A stretch of 17,617 bases of DNA, taken from positions 1 through 17,617 of the forward strand of contig JNET01031141.1 in NCBI GenBank assembly GCA_000697455.1, read 5' to 3'. Made by a program: the position numbers and the translations under genes. Source of the stretch: Basidiobolus heterosporus B8920. Its lineage: Eukaryota > Basidiobolomycota > Basidiobolomycetes > Basidiobolales > Basidiobolaceae. A model generated the notes under the pieces. That model saw only the letters and a program-made list of their open reading frames with translations. It did not search any database and was not told where the DNA came from. Below are positions 1-9,441 of the stretch, in pieces; position 1 is the first letter of the stretch; the number at the start of each line of letters is the position of its first letter.

Positions 1-37
1 CACCTGCTGGTGATTGTCACCCCCCTAACCCATCCTG
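1..37 (+). repeat. Left copy of imperfect direct repeat flanking the LINE
   Basis: This stretch matches 1030-1069 at 27 of the first 31 positions. After a 3-base gap, both copies continue with atcctg. The two copies sit at either end of the LINE fragment, which fits a target-site duplication made on insertion. The copy begins at window base 1 and may extend further left. A caveat is that the reverse-transcriptase reading frame can be extended back across this copy, so it could be element sequence instead. Confidence 0.5.
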
Positions 38-975
38 TTTGCTATCTTTATCAATGATTTCCCAAGTTTATCCAGAGATTGTCTGGCTACTTTATTTGCT
101 GATGATATCAGAATATCTTCTTCTGATATACAGGCTGATACTTTACTAGTCCACAAATACCTTCAGGATAATCACTTGCAGCTCTCTATTCCTAAGACAC
201 ATCCACTTGGTGCCCCTGTAGCTTTGGGCAGGAAACTCTATCCCCAGTTGACACTGCTGTCTACCTTGGTTTCCCATTTGTAGACCAGGGAATTGACTCT
301 GAAGCTCACTTGAAAACCAGAATCTCTCTTGCCAGGCAGGCTCTCAGAAAGCTCATGGCTGTTACCCCTCCTGCACATCCCTGCCTAGGATACAAGTGCT
401 CCTCAAGCAATATGTCTTCCCAGTATTAGAGTTTGGACTTCCACTTCTTAACCTGTCTACCAAGCATTACAACAAGCTGGACAAGTTTTCAGTTTCTTGT
501 ATTTACTCTCTGGCTCCAGATCTTCCTACAACACCATATAAGCAAGCTGTTCTTGGTGCATTCAAGCTGCTGCCTTACTCACCCAGAATACTATACCTGA
601 GAACCAAACTATACCTTAGACTCTCACAATGCAATAATCTACACATCAAGAACTGGCTCTCAAAGCACTAGGTAGACTCCAGGTTGTATTGGAGAACAAA
701 ACTGGGTGACCCTGCTGTGAAAAGATTTGCAGACTATGTTACTCAGCCTGAAAATCAAAAAATGGCATACTCCACCTATTGAACAGACCTTTAGCAGGAT
801 TACCTCAAGACTCACACTCCTTGTTTTCACAATATGGTTCAACTGTTAGGTAAGCCTCTACTTCCATTACTCATGCCCCCATCCCTGCTAAATCTTGTAT
901 TTGGCTCTCAGATGCTTGACCTTTTAGCTAATTTACTTTCTAAGAATGAACCTAGTCTGTAGACTATTGTTAAAA

Positions 976-991
976 AGCTGCATTAGCAGCT
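976..991 (+). other. Hairpin in LINE 3' UTR
   Basis: AGCTGC and GCAGCT form a perfect 6-bp stem around the loop ATTA. It lies about 45 bases from the 3' end of the LINE. In several LINE families a 3' stem-loop is recognised by the element's own reverse transcriptase. That role here is inference. Confidence 0.45.
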
Positions 992-1018
992 AATAGCTTC
1001 TTTGTTTTAATTTGTTGA

Positions 1019-1024
1019 AATAAA
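1019..1024 (+). promoter_or_regulatory. LINE polyadenylation signal AATAAA
   Basis: AATAAA lies 5 bases before the right flanking repeat, where a LINE transcript would end. Confidence 0.5.
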
Positions 1025-1029
1025 GATTT

Positions 1030-1069
1030 CACCTGTTGGTTACTGTCACCCCTCTAACCCTGTATCCTG
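1030..1069 (+). repeat. Right copy of imperfect direct repeat flanking the LINE
   Basis: This is the partner of 1-37, with 27 of 31 identical bases and then a shared atcctg after a 3-base insertion. It directly follows the LINE 3' end. The mismatches suggest an old insertion if the pair is a target-site duplication. Confidence 0.5.
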
Positions 1070-1784
1070 AGCTCCACCCCTAGGAGCTTGGTAATTTAGC
1101 ACTTTGACTTACTCAACATGATTTCAGTCTGATCACTATTGCTAAATGTAACACTGAAAAAGGTAACCATTGAGTACTTGGATTAGTATAGTCATATACT
1201 AGGGAACTATCCCCATGTGTCATATTTCTAACTAGGAGGGATTCTCAACCATGTATAATCTATTTTACACATTGCCAGCACTGTTGGAACCTCTCAAGAA
1301 AGCTGTTAATCCTATTGCATGAGTATATCACACTTTAGGCAGCGTAATAAATTTAGGACATTTTTGCACCAAATAATAGGTGTGCTATCCATTATAAGAT
1401 GTAGGTAATGCGAAAGAAATCACATTTCATAAGTGAACTTACAAGAAGGCAAAGAGGTTTTTGGCATTGCCTTTGATATCTTATTTTCTTGGGCATATTA
1501 TGCCAAGTGCATATGCAAGTAGTAGTACATTATTAATATCTGTGAATACAAAGCCCTTCTTTTGGTTCTATACTACATAAGAGATTGGCAGCAATTGAAC
1601 AAAGTGGAATTATAAATGTTAGCATATCCATAGCATTTGCTAGATGCGTAGTTCAAAACAAAACTTAAAAGGTGGCGATTACTCATTATTACTGCATAAA
1701 TGGTACATATCAGGACTCTATTATGGACTAAATTTTCTGTAAGGTACAGATTCGAATGCAAAGAAATACTGAATAGATTCTCGT
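1070..1784. other. Intergenic, no gene seen
   Basis: This is the spacer between the LINE and the stop codon of the ABC transporter. It is AT-rich and frames are short. It must hold the transporter's 3' UTR, but no clear AATAAA on the minus strand stands out. No RNA gene or long repeat was recognised. Confidence 0.5.
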
Positions 1785-4700
1785 TCAGGTTATGGCCAGA
1801 TTTTGCAGGTTAACGAGGGAATAGTACTGGCCTTTGAGGGCCATAAGCTCATCATGAGTTCCCTTCTCATTGACCACTCCACTTTTAAATACGTGGATAA
1901 CATCTGCCTTCCGGATAGTGGACAATCGATGTGCAACAGCTATGGTGGTTCGCCCTTTGGAGGCGTTGTCGAGGGCAGCTTGAACTACACTTTCGGAGGT
2001 AGCATCAAGAGCCGACGTTGCTTCATCAAGTAGCAGAATCTTTGGCTGTCGAATTAGTGCTCGGGCAATCGCAATTCGTTGCTTTTGACCACCAGAGAGT
2101 TGAGCACCTTTCCCACCAAGCGGAGTATCATAACGTTGAGGAAGCGACATTATAAAATCATGGCTGTTGGAATCACGAGCAGCCTGTTCAATTTCATCCT
2201 GTGTTGGAACACGATCAGTGAGTCCGAAGCAAATATTCTCTTTAATAGTCATATCGTAGAGTGTGGGTTCTTGTCCGACTAAGGCAATGTTCTTTCGTAT
2301 ATCATTTACATTCACTTGACTCACATCCTTTCCATCAATCATGACACTTCCAGTTAGAACATCATAGAAACGCTCCACAAGGCTGATCACTGTACTCTTA
2401 CCACAGCCTGAGGGTCCTACTAATGCTGCGAATTGTCCAGGCTTTATGTCTAGATCTAGGCCGCGAAGTATCGGAATCTCAGGGCGGGTAGGATAGCGAA
2501 AGTGAACATCCCGGAAGGTAATACGGCCTGCGACTGAGTTCACTCTATCACCTTTAGCATCCGCAACATCGATGAGAGGTTGACGATCTAAAAATGAGAT
2601 TATTCTGTTCGCTGCATGCTTGGCCTTGCTTAGGTCAGGGATCATCGCGAATATATTACCAGCATTTTGAGAGCCCGAAATAAGTGCAAAATAAACTACA
2701 TAGAACTGTTTTGGTTCATATTCCGGGATTGTAGCAGTGCCAGAATAGGTTATGGAAGATAACAGTCTTCCTCCATACCAAAAGCCAAGAGCATTGATTA
2801 GGAATATAATTGCTTGTGAGAGAGCAAATATGAATGATGATCCAAAGGCATTTCGCTTACCAGCTTTCACTGGCTCTTCTAATGCAATATGATATTCCCG
2901 AGATACATCTTGTTCACGAGTAAGAGATGCTACGGTCCTTATGGAGGATACAGCTTCGCACGCCAACTGTGCTGACTGGGCGTAGGCAGCTTTAGTCTTC
3001 TTTTGATTACCGTCGATTACTTTCATATGAATCATTTCAGTACCTATCAAGAGTGGAATACATCCCATCACCACGACAGTAAACTTCCAACCGTACGCTA
3101 ATCCCACTATAAGTCCACCAACAATATTGACGATAGCCTGCAGAATTGTGCCAGCTGTAGAGCCGCTGACTCCTTGTATCCGAGTGGCATCAGTAGACAG
3201 AGCATATACCAGAGCACCAGTGCTATTCTCGTCACAATCAAACCATCCGATTTCCTGGTTTAGCATTTTAGCAAATGACATGGCACGAATTCGCTCCGAC
3301 AATCGTTCTCCGGATATTCCAAAGAAAGTCCCTTGGATAGTGTAAGCCATCAATATCACAATTGAATTAGCCAAGAGTAGTAATGCCCAGAAAGACGTCT
3401 CACGAGTACGTGTTTCGCTGTCATTCTCGATACTTAGCATAGAAATCACTTCGGCAAATATAATAGCGAAAGTAGGGTACGCAGATCCCGATATGACAGA
3501 GCCACACAACCCGCCAATCATGAATTTTAACTCCGGCCTGTTTAGCAAGAATATTCGATAGAAAACGTAAGTGAATGAATACTCTGGCACAGTGGCCTCC
3601 TCGATATCATTTCTACTACCAACTGAAGTAATGAAAGGCTGAGAGATCTGTTGTGAGCATTCGAAATCGTGGGATATGGGCCTGAAATTAGAAGAGGGCA
3701 GAGCATCTTTTAGTTCCTCATCCTCTTTTCCGACATTCTGCAGCTCCACCAATTTGGAATAGCAACCCTTTTCTCTCAACAAGGAATTATGTGTTCCAGT
3801 TTCTACAATTTGTCCACATTCCATGACCACGATTTGATCAGCATTGCGAATCGTTGAAAGGCGATGAGCAATGACGATAGTAGTTCTACCAGAACTGGCA
3901 CGATCCAATGCTTGTTGAACAACACTTTCCGACTGAGTGTCCAGCGCTGATGTAGCTTCGTCCAATAATAGGATACGCGGATCTTTGACGATGGCCCTAG
4001 CAATGGCAATACGTTGTTTTTCGCCACCAGAAAGAAGAAAGCCTCTTTCACCTACATGAGTATCATATTTCTCCGGTAGTTTCATTATAAAATCGTGAGC
4101 GTTGGCTATTTTACTGGCTTCTTGGACTAGCTCCATCTTCTTTTCTATACTGGCGTTTTCGTAAGGGGATCCTATTAAGCCATGGGCTATGTTTTCTGCT
4201 ATAGAGCACTTGAAGAGCGATGGCTCTTGCGACACTAAACCGATTTGACGTCTAAGCCAATGGACATTTAAGAACTGAATAGAACACCCATCTAGCAGGA
4301 TTTCTCCCTCAAGCGGATCATAGAACCTCTCTAATAGCTGAATAATGGTGGATTTTCCTGATCCACTAGTTCCAACCAAAGCAACAGTCGTTCCGGGCTT
4401 AACGACTAGGCTAACGCCTTTCAAAATTAAAACATTCGGACGAGAAGGATATGTGAAATGAATATTACGGAATTCTATCATGCCGTTTGTCCTCTCTGCA
4501 GGTTTGATACCTTCCTTTGATGATGAGTCAATGGCAGAAACCTGGTAAATAACATCGTAAAGTTTTGCTGCTGCACCTTGTGCGAGAGCAAATGCTTGAA
4601 GATTTGCAGGCATTCTTTCTAGAGCAACGGCACCTAAAACAACCGAAAACAATACGCTGGAAATGTTTCCGATATCAAGGTCGTTACTATTTAGCAGTCT

Positions 4701-5734
4701 ACCACCAAGCCAAAAAGCAAGGCCGTATACATTATATAGAGAGAAGAAGATCACGCCAATCCCAATACCGGATACTAGAGCCTTCTTCACACCCTGGTTT
4801 CTAGCCAGTCCTAGATTTTGATTGTACATTTCAGAGAGCTTTTTTTGTTGACCAAATGCGGTTACAGTTCGAATGGAAGATATCACCTCTTCGGCCAATG
4901 TTCCAGATACTGAGTAATGATCTAGGGCTTGCTGCACGTGTTTACTAATAAATATGTTTGTAACGATAGCGGTGGTGGCCATCACAGGAATAACACTGCT
5001 AAGGGCCAAGGTAAGTTTCCAACTTCTCGTAAAAGCAATAATAAATGCCGATATGAAAGTGGATAGGTAAGAGCAGCTCTGAGGAAACTTTTCGGAGATG
5101 CCATCTTGAACTAAATTTGTATCACTAGTGATTCTCGTAGTAATTTCACCAGCCCCGAACCTATCAAACCAAGCTATCTCTTGCCGAAGCACAGCAGCCA
5201 GATAAGATTCCCGTATCTTCCTGGTTTGTCGTTCACCAGCATAGACCCAAGTAGACATATAAACGTATGTGAGAATTAGAATTAAAATGGAAAGGTATAT
5301 ATAGTACAAAGTGCAACTGTTCACTTCTGTGCGGAAGTTAGTAACATCGTCAGGGGTAACCACTCCAGTCGCAGTTTTTATCCCAAATTCCTTAAAGGTA
5401 TTGATCAACTGGCCCAGGAGGACTCTGAAGGAATAATTTAGCTTGGAGTACTACTAGAAAGTAAAATTACAACCCAATGGAATACTGACGTCTCTAAGGG
5501 TGTAGCTGCACCCGTAATTACTGCAGCCAGAAGACCAACGAACATTAACATCCAGTCAAATTTAGTAGCGAAGTTGAACAACTCTCGCAAGCTAATTTTT
5601 TGTACGGCAGGTTTTTCTTCGGGGCATTTTTCTACGACCACATCAGACTGATTTCGGGGCTCCTCTACATCTATAATTTTCCCCGTGGATTTAACGGTAT
5701 ACTCACTTTTCCTGGTTTCATGAATTGAGGCCAT
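1785..5734 (-). CDS. Full-size ABCB-type (MDR/P-glycoprotein-like) ABC transporter
   Basis: This is an ATP-driven exporter of the B subfamily, with layout TMD1-NBD1-TMD2-NBD2. Exon 1 is 5490-5734 and exon 2 is 1785-5424. A 65-bp intron (5425-5489) with donor GTCAGT and acceptor TTCAG joins ...TPLET to VLLGQLINTF. The total is 1294 aa, normal for a full transporter. NBD1 has Walker A GTSGSGKST (residues 433-441), signature LSGGEKQR (546-553), Walker B ILLLDE and H-loop AHRLST. NBD2 has GPSGCGKST (1085-1093), LSGGQKQR (1191-1198), ILLLDE and AHRLST. Both ATP sites therefore look intact. The first membrane segment follows a charged 50-residue N-terminal tail, and exon 1 ends just after it. Family members export lipophilic drugs, pigments, peptides or metal conjugates at the plasma membrane or vacuole. 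The substrate cannot be read from sequence. It shares a strand with the arsenic methyltransferase about 4 kb upstream. Confidence 0.95.
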
Positions 5735-5848
5735 GTTTTGGATGCTACGTAGCGAGGACTATTGTGGTGGTTATTGTAGTGATTATTGATACCACACTTA
5801 TCAAAAAGGGAGTTGTTGGCATCCAGACAACAGGGTTGTAAGGAGATA

Positions 5849-5854
5849 TTTATA
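5849..5854 (-). promoter_or_regulatory. Putative TATA box of the ABC transporter gene
   Basis: TATAAA on the minus strand, 115 bases upstream of the chosen ATG. This is a motif match only. Confidence 0.3.
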
Positions 5855-7193
5855 GACAAATATAATATTAGATGAATATCAAGCTTAGTGTTAGGGGGTA
5901 GGATTTAGGCTCAACAGAAAATAGAGATTAGCCACCATTACAAGGGCTTTACATTTCTCATTGGTAGGCTATCTTAGGGTTAGGTTACTTCCGAATCTCT
6001 ATCAATACATGGGACATATCTGGTGAGCGTTGGTGTCTGACTACCATCGAAAATCATTATTCACCAGCCATTATACGGTATAAAGTGCCCAAGTATGCGA
6101 TATGCTAACAATGGGATTTCTTAGTAACTGAATGACAAATCTATTTTCCCGAAAATATAATAGGCTACATCCATTTCCTAACGTGAACACAACATGCAAG
6201 TCTGATTATCTCTGCACAGAAAACTAAGTCATCACGCACCAATGTCATTGTAAGTGGCATAAATCAACAACGGTACGCTTACTTTGATCAACTGGACAGA
6301 AAGCTTTCACATCCTTGCGATGCAGAAGATCTATGCGCTCACCAGATGAATACCCCTACACCAGCATACATATCTTTTGCTGAGGTAAATTGCCAATCTT
6401 ATCAGATGCTTTAGATGAGGTAGGTGTAGATAATAGTTAAATATCTAATCTTTCTTTGATGGGTAATATAGTGACCCAACCCCAGCCGATCATTGCATTT
6501 TGGATGTTGATTGTTGTAGGAGAATTAGTGAAAGATCCTCTCTCAGTATTTTGGGAGGTGATATTGGCAATTGGCTATTGGCCATGAGGCAGCAGTAAAT
6601 TTTAATATATGGCTCTTGAGCTGAATGGTAATTCTATTTAGAAACACTTCTTAGATAATGTTCTATTCTGGGTCAATTGCACATCATTGGTAATGTGGCC
6701 TAAGATGTAAATTGGCACAACTTCTGATTCTGGATATTACATTTTTTCTTGATGTTTTCATGATCTTCCTTTTCAACACTATAGTTCCTAATGAGAAGCA
6801 CCTTGTAAGGGTCATACGACCTTACTACCTTCTAGCACTATGACAGATGTAGTAATATAGGAGCAGAATAGTGTCTTAGGTTAATTTGGTCAGGATTGTG
6901 CCTTTCCTAATGCTCAAGTCCCATTGTTACATTAAATTTTGGCTTTAAGCAGGTGCACAACTTCTAAGATACTTCATGCAAAACTTCCCTACATTAACAA
7001 ACAAATACTGATTAGTGATAAAAATTAACCTAGGCTTTGAAGCATCTTCTTCACCTTGTTGTTCTTCCAATGAAGTGTTGCCTACCATCTACCTTCCTCC
7101 AGGTTTTGGCTTAGTTCAAATCTGAAATCTTGCTTTTCCTACTAGAGTACGACCAATTATTGAAGCATCACTTTGTTTAACTGATATTTTTGG

Positions 7194-7199
7194 ATTTAT
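7194..7199 (-). terminator. Putative polyadenylation signal of the 552-aa gene
   Basis: AATAAA on the minus strand, about 95 bases past the stop codon of the membrane-protein gene. Confidence 0.35.
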
Positions 7200-7294
7200 T
7201 AGGTGTAAAGTTGTCATTTGCACTTTTGTCATGAAGTAAGCAAAGAGACAGGTAGAATGTACAAAAGAAGACCCCAAGTTAATAATAATCGATT

Positions 7295-8953
7295 CTAGCC
7301 AAAGTCTGGATGCTTTACAATACCAACTGCATGATCTCCCACTGTTAAAGCTATTTGATTAGCCCCATTTAGTCTGGCAAAACCTACTCGTGGTTGGCGG
7401 TCTTTGCCAGTTGTACAATCTTGGCGGCCTGGAATGACTACGGAAGCAATTACGGATGAAAGACATTCACGTTCAATAGGTATGCTCCTCTTTCGTAAAA
7501 AGAGTCCGGATACAAAAAATAATACGAGTACAGGAACCCATACCATATACAACCACTTCAAGACAAGAATTTTAGGTTCACCTGCTGGCACTGGTGGGAA
7601 ATCTGCGGTATTTCGCAATGAAGTCCTCATCATACGTGCAGCACCAAGCAGGTCAACACTCACTGGAGCCGCTTTGGCTAACAGTTTAGGGGAAAAAGAG
7701 CCCTTCTCTATGAATGTTGGACCAACAACAGCCACTATATTCTCATTGCTAGCTGAGCTGCCCCATGAGGTTGCTTTTACATCTCCCTGAACGTAATAAG
7801 ATCCTTTGGACCAGTTAGTGGATGGAGCATCATTTGTTCCTACAATCCTGAATAGCTCGTATTGCGAATGGGCACAACCCAGAGCCGTATTGGCCGAGTT
7901 CGTGTCCTTCCGTGTAAAGCCATATAAAGTGCATGAAGCTGATCTTATTGTAGACCCACTATTGATGGAAAATGTTGCTACGGCAACACGCCCGTTTATA
8001 TTAGTTTCGGTAAATGTTGAGTTCACCGTTGACCATCGAACATCTACGTAGGATGTTTCGACTCCGATTATATCTGCGAGCCGGTGATTGTTGTTAGGAA
8101 CCCCGTCCAAGTATGTCTTTGTCTTCCACTCTGAAGTGACTAATAGTAGGTCTGCTGTCCCGTTACCCTCCAGCATCGACATAGTGACAGCGCGTGAGGC
8201 TACTGGCAGACCATCAGCACTCTCAGGCACTGATTTCGCTCTGAAATCAGGTGGTAAGGTTGTATAGCCTTTTCTCACGGGATCCCAGTAGGATAGATCA
8301 AGTGACACTGGCTCAATTGTTTGGGGTTTCACGGCAATATATCCTTCCACTATAGCACCTGTTGAGAAACGCTTTGATGGAAAGACGCTACCTTGGTCCA
8401 GAGTGCAACGTGTGATTGCATAATGCCCTAAATTTCCTTGCTCAGTAAAGAAGAGATTGCCACATTGCTCTGTCTCTTGTGGCCAAATAAGCTCAAGACG
8501 CAAGTCATCGGTGACCTGACGATATGAACTTCCAGAAATTTTAACCCCCAATTGTTTGGCTACAGCATTTGGTGTGATATCCCCAAGCCTTACATACCCT
8601 TTCTCAGTTAATGCTGAAAATGCCGCAAAGTTGGTCGATAATGTTTGTGCCCTGGTTAAGTCGCCTGGATGCGCAGTGTTTTCCTGGAAACAGAGGGATA
8701 ACAATGTGCTGCTTGCTGTTGAAATAGCCAGTAAAACAGTCATGAATGATATTGCTAGCAGGGAGGAGTAGTATAAACGCTGACGGCCGGTAATGCCCGT
8801 AAGGGTATCAAGCATTCCTCGGGGTACCAATTGCGCGATTTGGTAGTTACCAGTTGCCGAAGCAAACATCACAACAAACCACACGATGATGGCTTCGGTC
8901 ACTTTTGAGAGAACGTTATTAAGTAGTTGATAGGTCGTTAAATTCAGATACAT
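7295..8953 (-). CDS. Hypothetical three-span membrane protein with large ectodomain
   Basis: This is an intronless 552-aa frame of a family I do not recognise. Hydrophobic segments lie at about residues 20-43, 61-87 and 465-486. Between the second and third is a polar region of about 375 residues with Asn-X-Ser/Thr sites at 264, 311 and 380. Four cysteines (164, 183, 341, 360) there could form two disulfides. This fits a large extracellular or lumenal domain and a basic cytosolic tail of about 65 residues (LRKRS follows the last segment). The start is the first ATG and has a TATA motif 45 bases upstream. The whole frame is open and has ordinary codon use, so it is likely a real gene. It may be a surface or cell-wall-associated protein. 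No catalytic motif was seen and no function is assigned. Confidence 0.75.
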   Translation of the reverse strand: MYLNLTTYQLLNNVLSKVTEAIIVWFVVMFASATGNYQIAQLVPRGMLDTLTGITGRQRLYYSSLLAISFMTVLLAISTASSTLLSLCFQENTAHPGDLTRAQTLSTNFAAFSALTEKGYVRLGDITPNAVAKQLGVKISGSSYRQVTDDLRLELIWPQETEQCGNLFFTEQGNLGHYAITRCTLDQGSVFPSKRFSTGAIVEGYIAVKPQTIEPVSLDLSYWDPVRKGYTTLPPDFRAKSVPESADGLPVASRAVTMSMLEGNGTADLLLVTSEWKTKTYLDGVPNNNHRLADIIGVETSYVDVRWSTVNSTFTETNINGRVAVATFSINSGSTIRSASCTLYGFTRKDTNSANTALGCAHSQYELFRIVGTNDAPSTNWSKGSYYVQGDVKATSWGSSASNENIVAVVGPTFIEKGSFSPKLLAKAAPVSVDLLGAARMMRTSLRNTADFPPVPAGEPKILVLKWLYMVWVPVLVLFFVSGLFLRKRSIPIERECLSSVIASVVIPGRQDCTTGKDRQPRVGFARLNGANQIALTVGDHAVGIVKHPDFG

Positions 8954-9441
8954 CTTGGGTTTATGGATGTAGTGTTGTGCTTAGGAGTTCGCGAACCTTT
9001 ATATTATCAGGTTGCGGTAGATTTGAAGGGGTTGGGAGTATAGCCTTAGGATATGGAATAACATGAAAACAAGTAACACCATGGATTGTACATATTGTAG
9101 CCATAGTAGGACAATACTAGTAAGATCACACTCACATGGACATTAAAATCTAGATGTTCTCGATGGCTCTCTACCTAGATATGTACATCTACTAAGCATT
9201 GTTCTGGCTAGTGTTCCTCAAATACTTCGCTACTATTGGGTGTTTCCCTCGGCTGAGATCAGGAATCGGAATGACAAATCACACAAATACCGGATTCAAC
9301 TATCCACGGACTTCAACCTTGTTTCGAACAAGGAGCTTGTTATCAATGTTGGCTCAGAAAGTTGGGTCTGGGATTTGTCTGAATGGATCATCAGAAGAAC
9401 ACTTATTATTGATTTTGGCATTTAATTAAGAATGTTGAGGT
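8954..9441. other. Intergenic spacer, no gene seen
   Basis: This contains the promoter of the 552-aa gene and the 3' UTR of the methyltransferase gene. Overlapping plus-strand frames at 9199-9429 show no recognisable domain, so I do not call a gene. Confidence 0.5.
8998..9003 (-). promoter_or_regulatory. Putative TATA box of the 552-aa gene
   Basis: TATAAA on the minus strand, 45 bases upstream of the ATG at 8953, a common spacing. Confidence 0.4.

Larger units (their letters stand above)
38..1029 (+). mobile_element. Decayed, 5'-truncated LINE (non-LTR retrotransposon), 3' part
   Basis: This is the C-terminal half of a LINE reverse-transcriptase protein plus its 3' UTR. Frame 2 encodes ILFAIFINDFP followed by the catalytic FADD motif at 95-106. 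Frame 1 (about 259-392) encodes YLGFPFVDQGID, the usual post-palm segment. Frame 3 (396-671) encodes the thumb-like part starting LLKQYVFPVLEFGLP. The coding region is therefore broken by at least two frame changes and ends at 671. Further faint coding similarity is lost among stops. The 3' UTR has a hairpin at 976-991 and AATAAA at 1019-1024, just before the right flanking repeat. No endonuclease domain or 5' end is present. LINE identity is fairly secure; the clade is not assigned. Confidence 0.8.
5735..7294. other. Intergenic, promoter side of the ABC transporter; no gene seen
   Basis: This 1.56-kb spacer lies between the ABC transporter start and the stop of the 552-aa membrane protein. 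It should hold the transporter promoter and the 3' UTR of the membrane-protein gene. Scattered short telomere-like words occur (for example CTTAGGGTTAGG near 5973). An open stretch of about 75 codons on the plus strand (6187-6411) has no start codon and no recognisable similarity. Confidence 0.5.

Noticed and set aside
1746-1756. Possible tRNA T-loop word (GATTCGAATGC)
   Set aside because: No acceptor stem, D-loop or anticodon arm could be assembled around it.
6187-6411. 75-codon open stretch on the plus strand containing AYFDQLDRKLSHPCDAEDLC
   Set aside because: It has no start codon at its beginning, no recognised domain and no convincing splice partners. Open stretches of this length are expected by chance in 17 kb over six frames.
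9199-9429. Two overlapping plus-strand frames of 61-76 codons downstream of the methyltransferase
   Set aside because: They overlap each other in different frames and neither shows a domain. The region is best explained as the 3' UTR and spacer.
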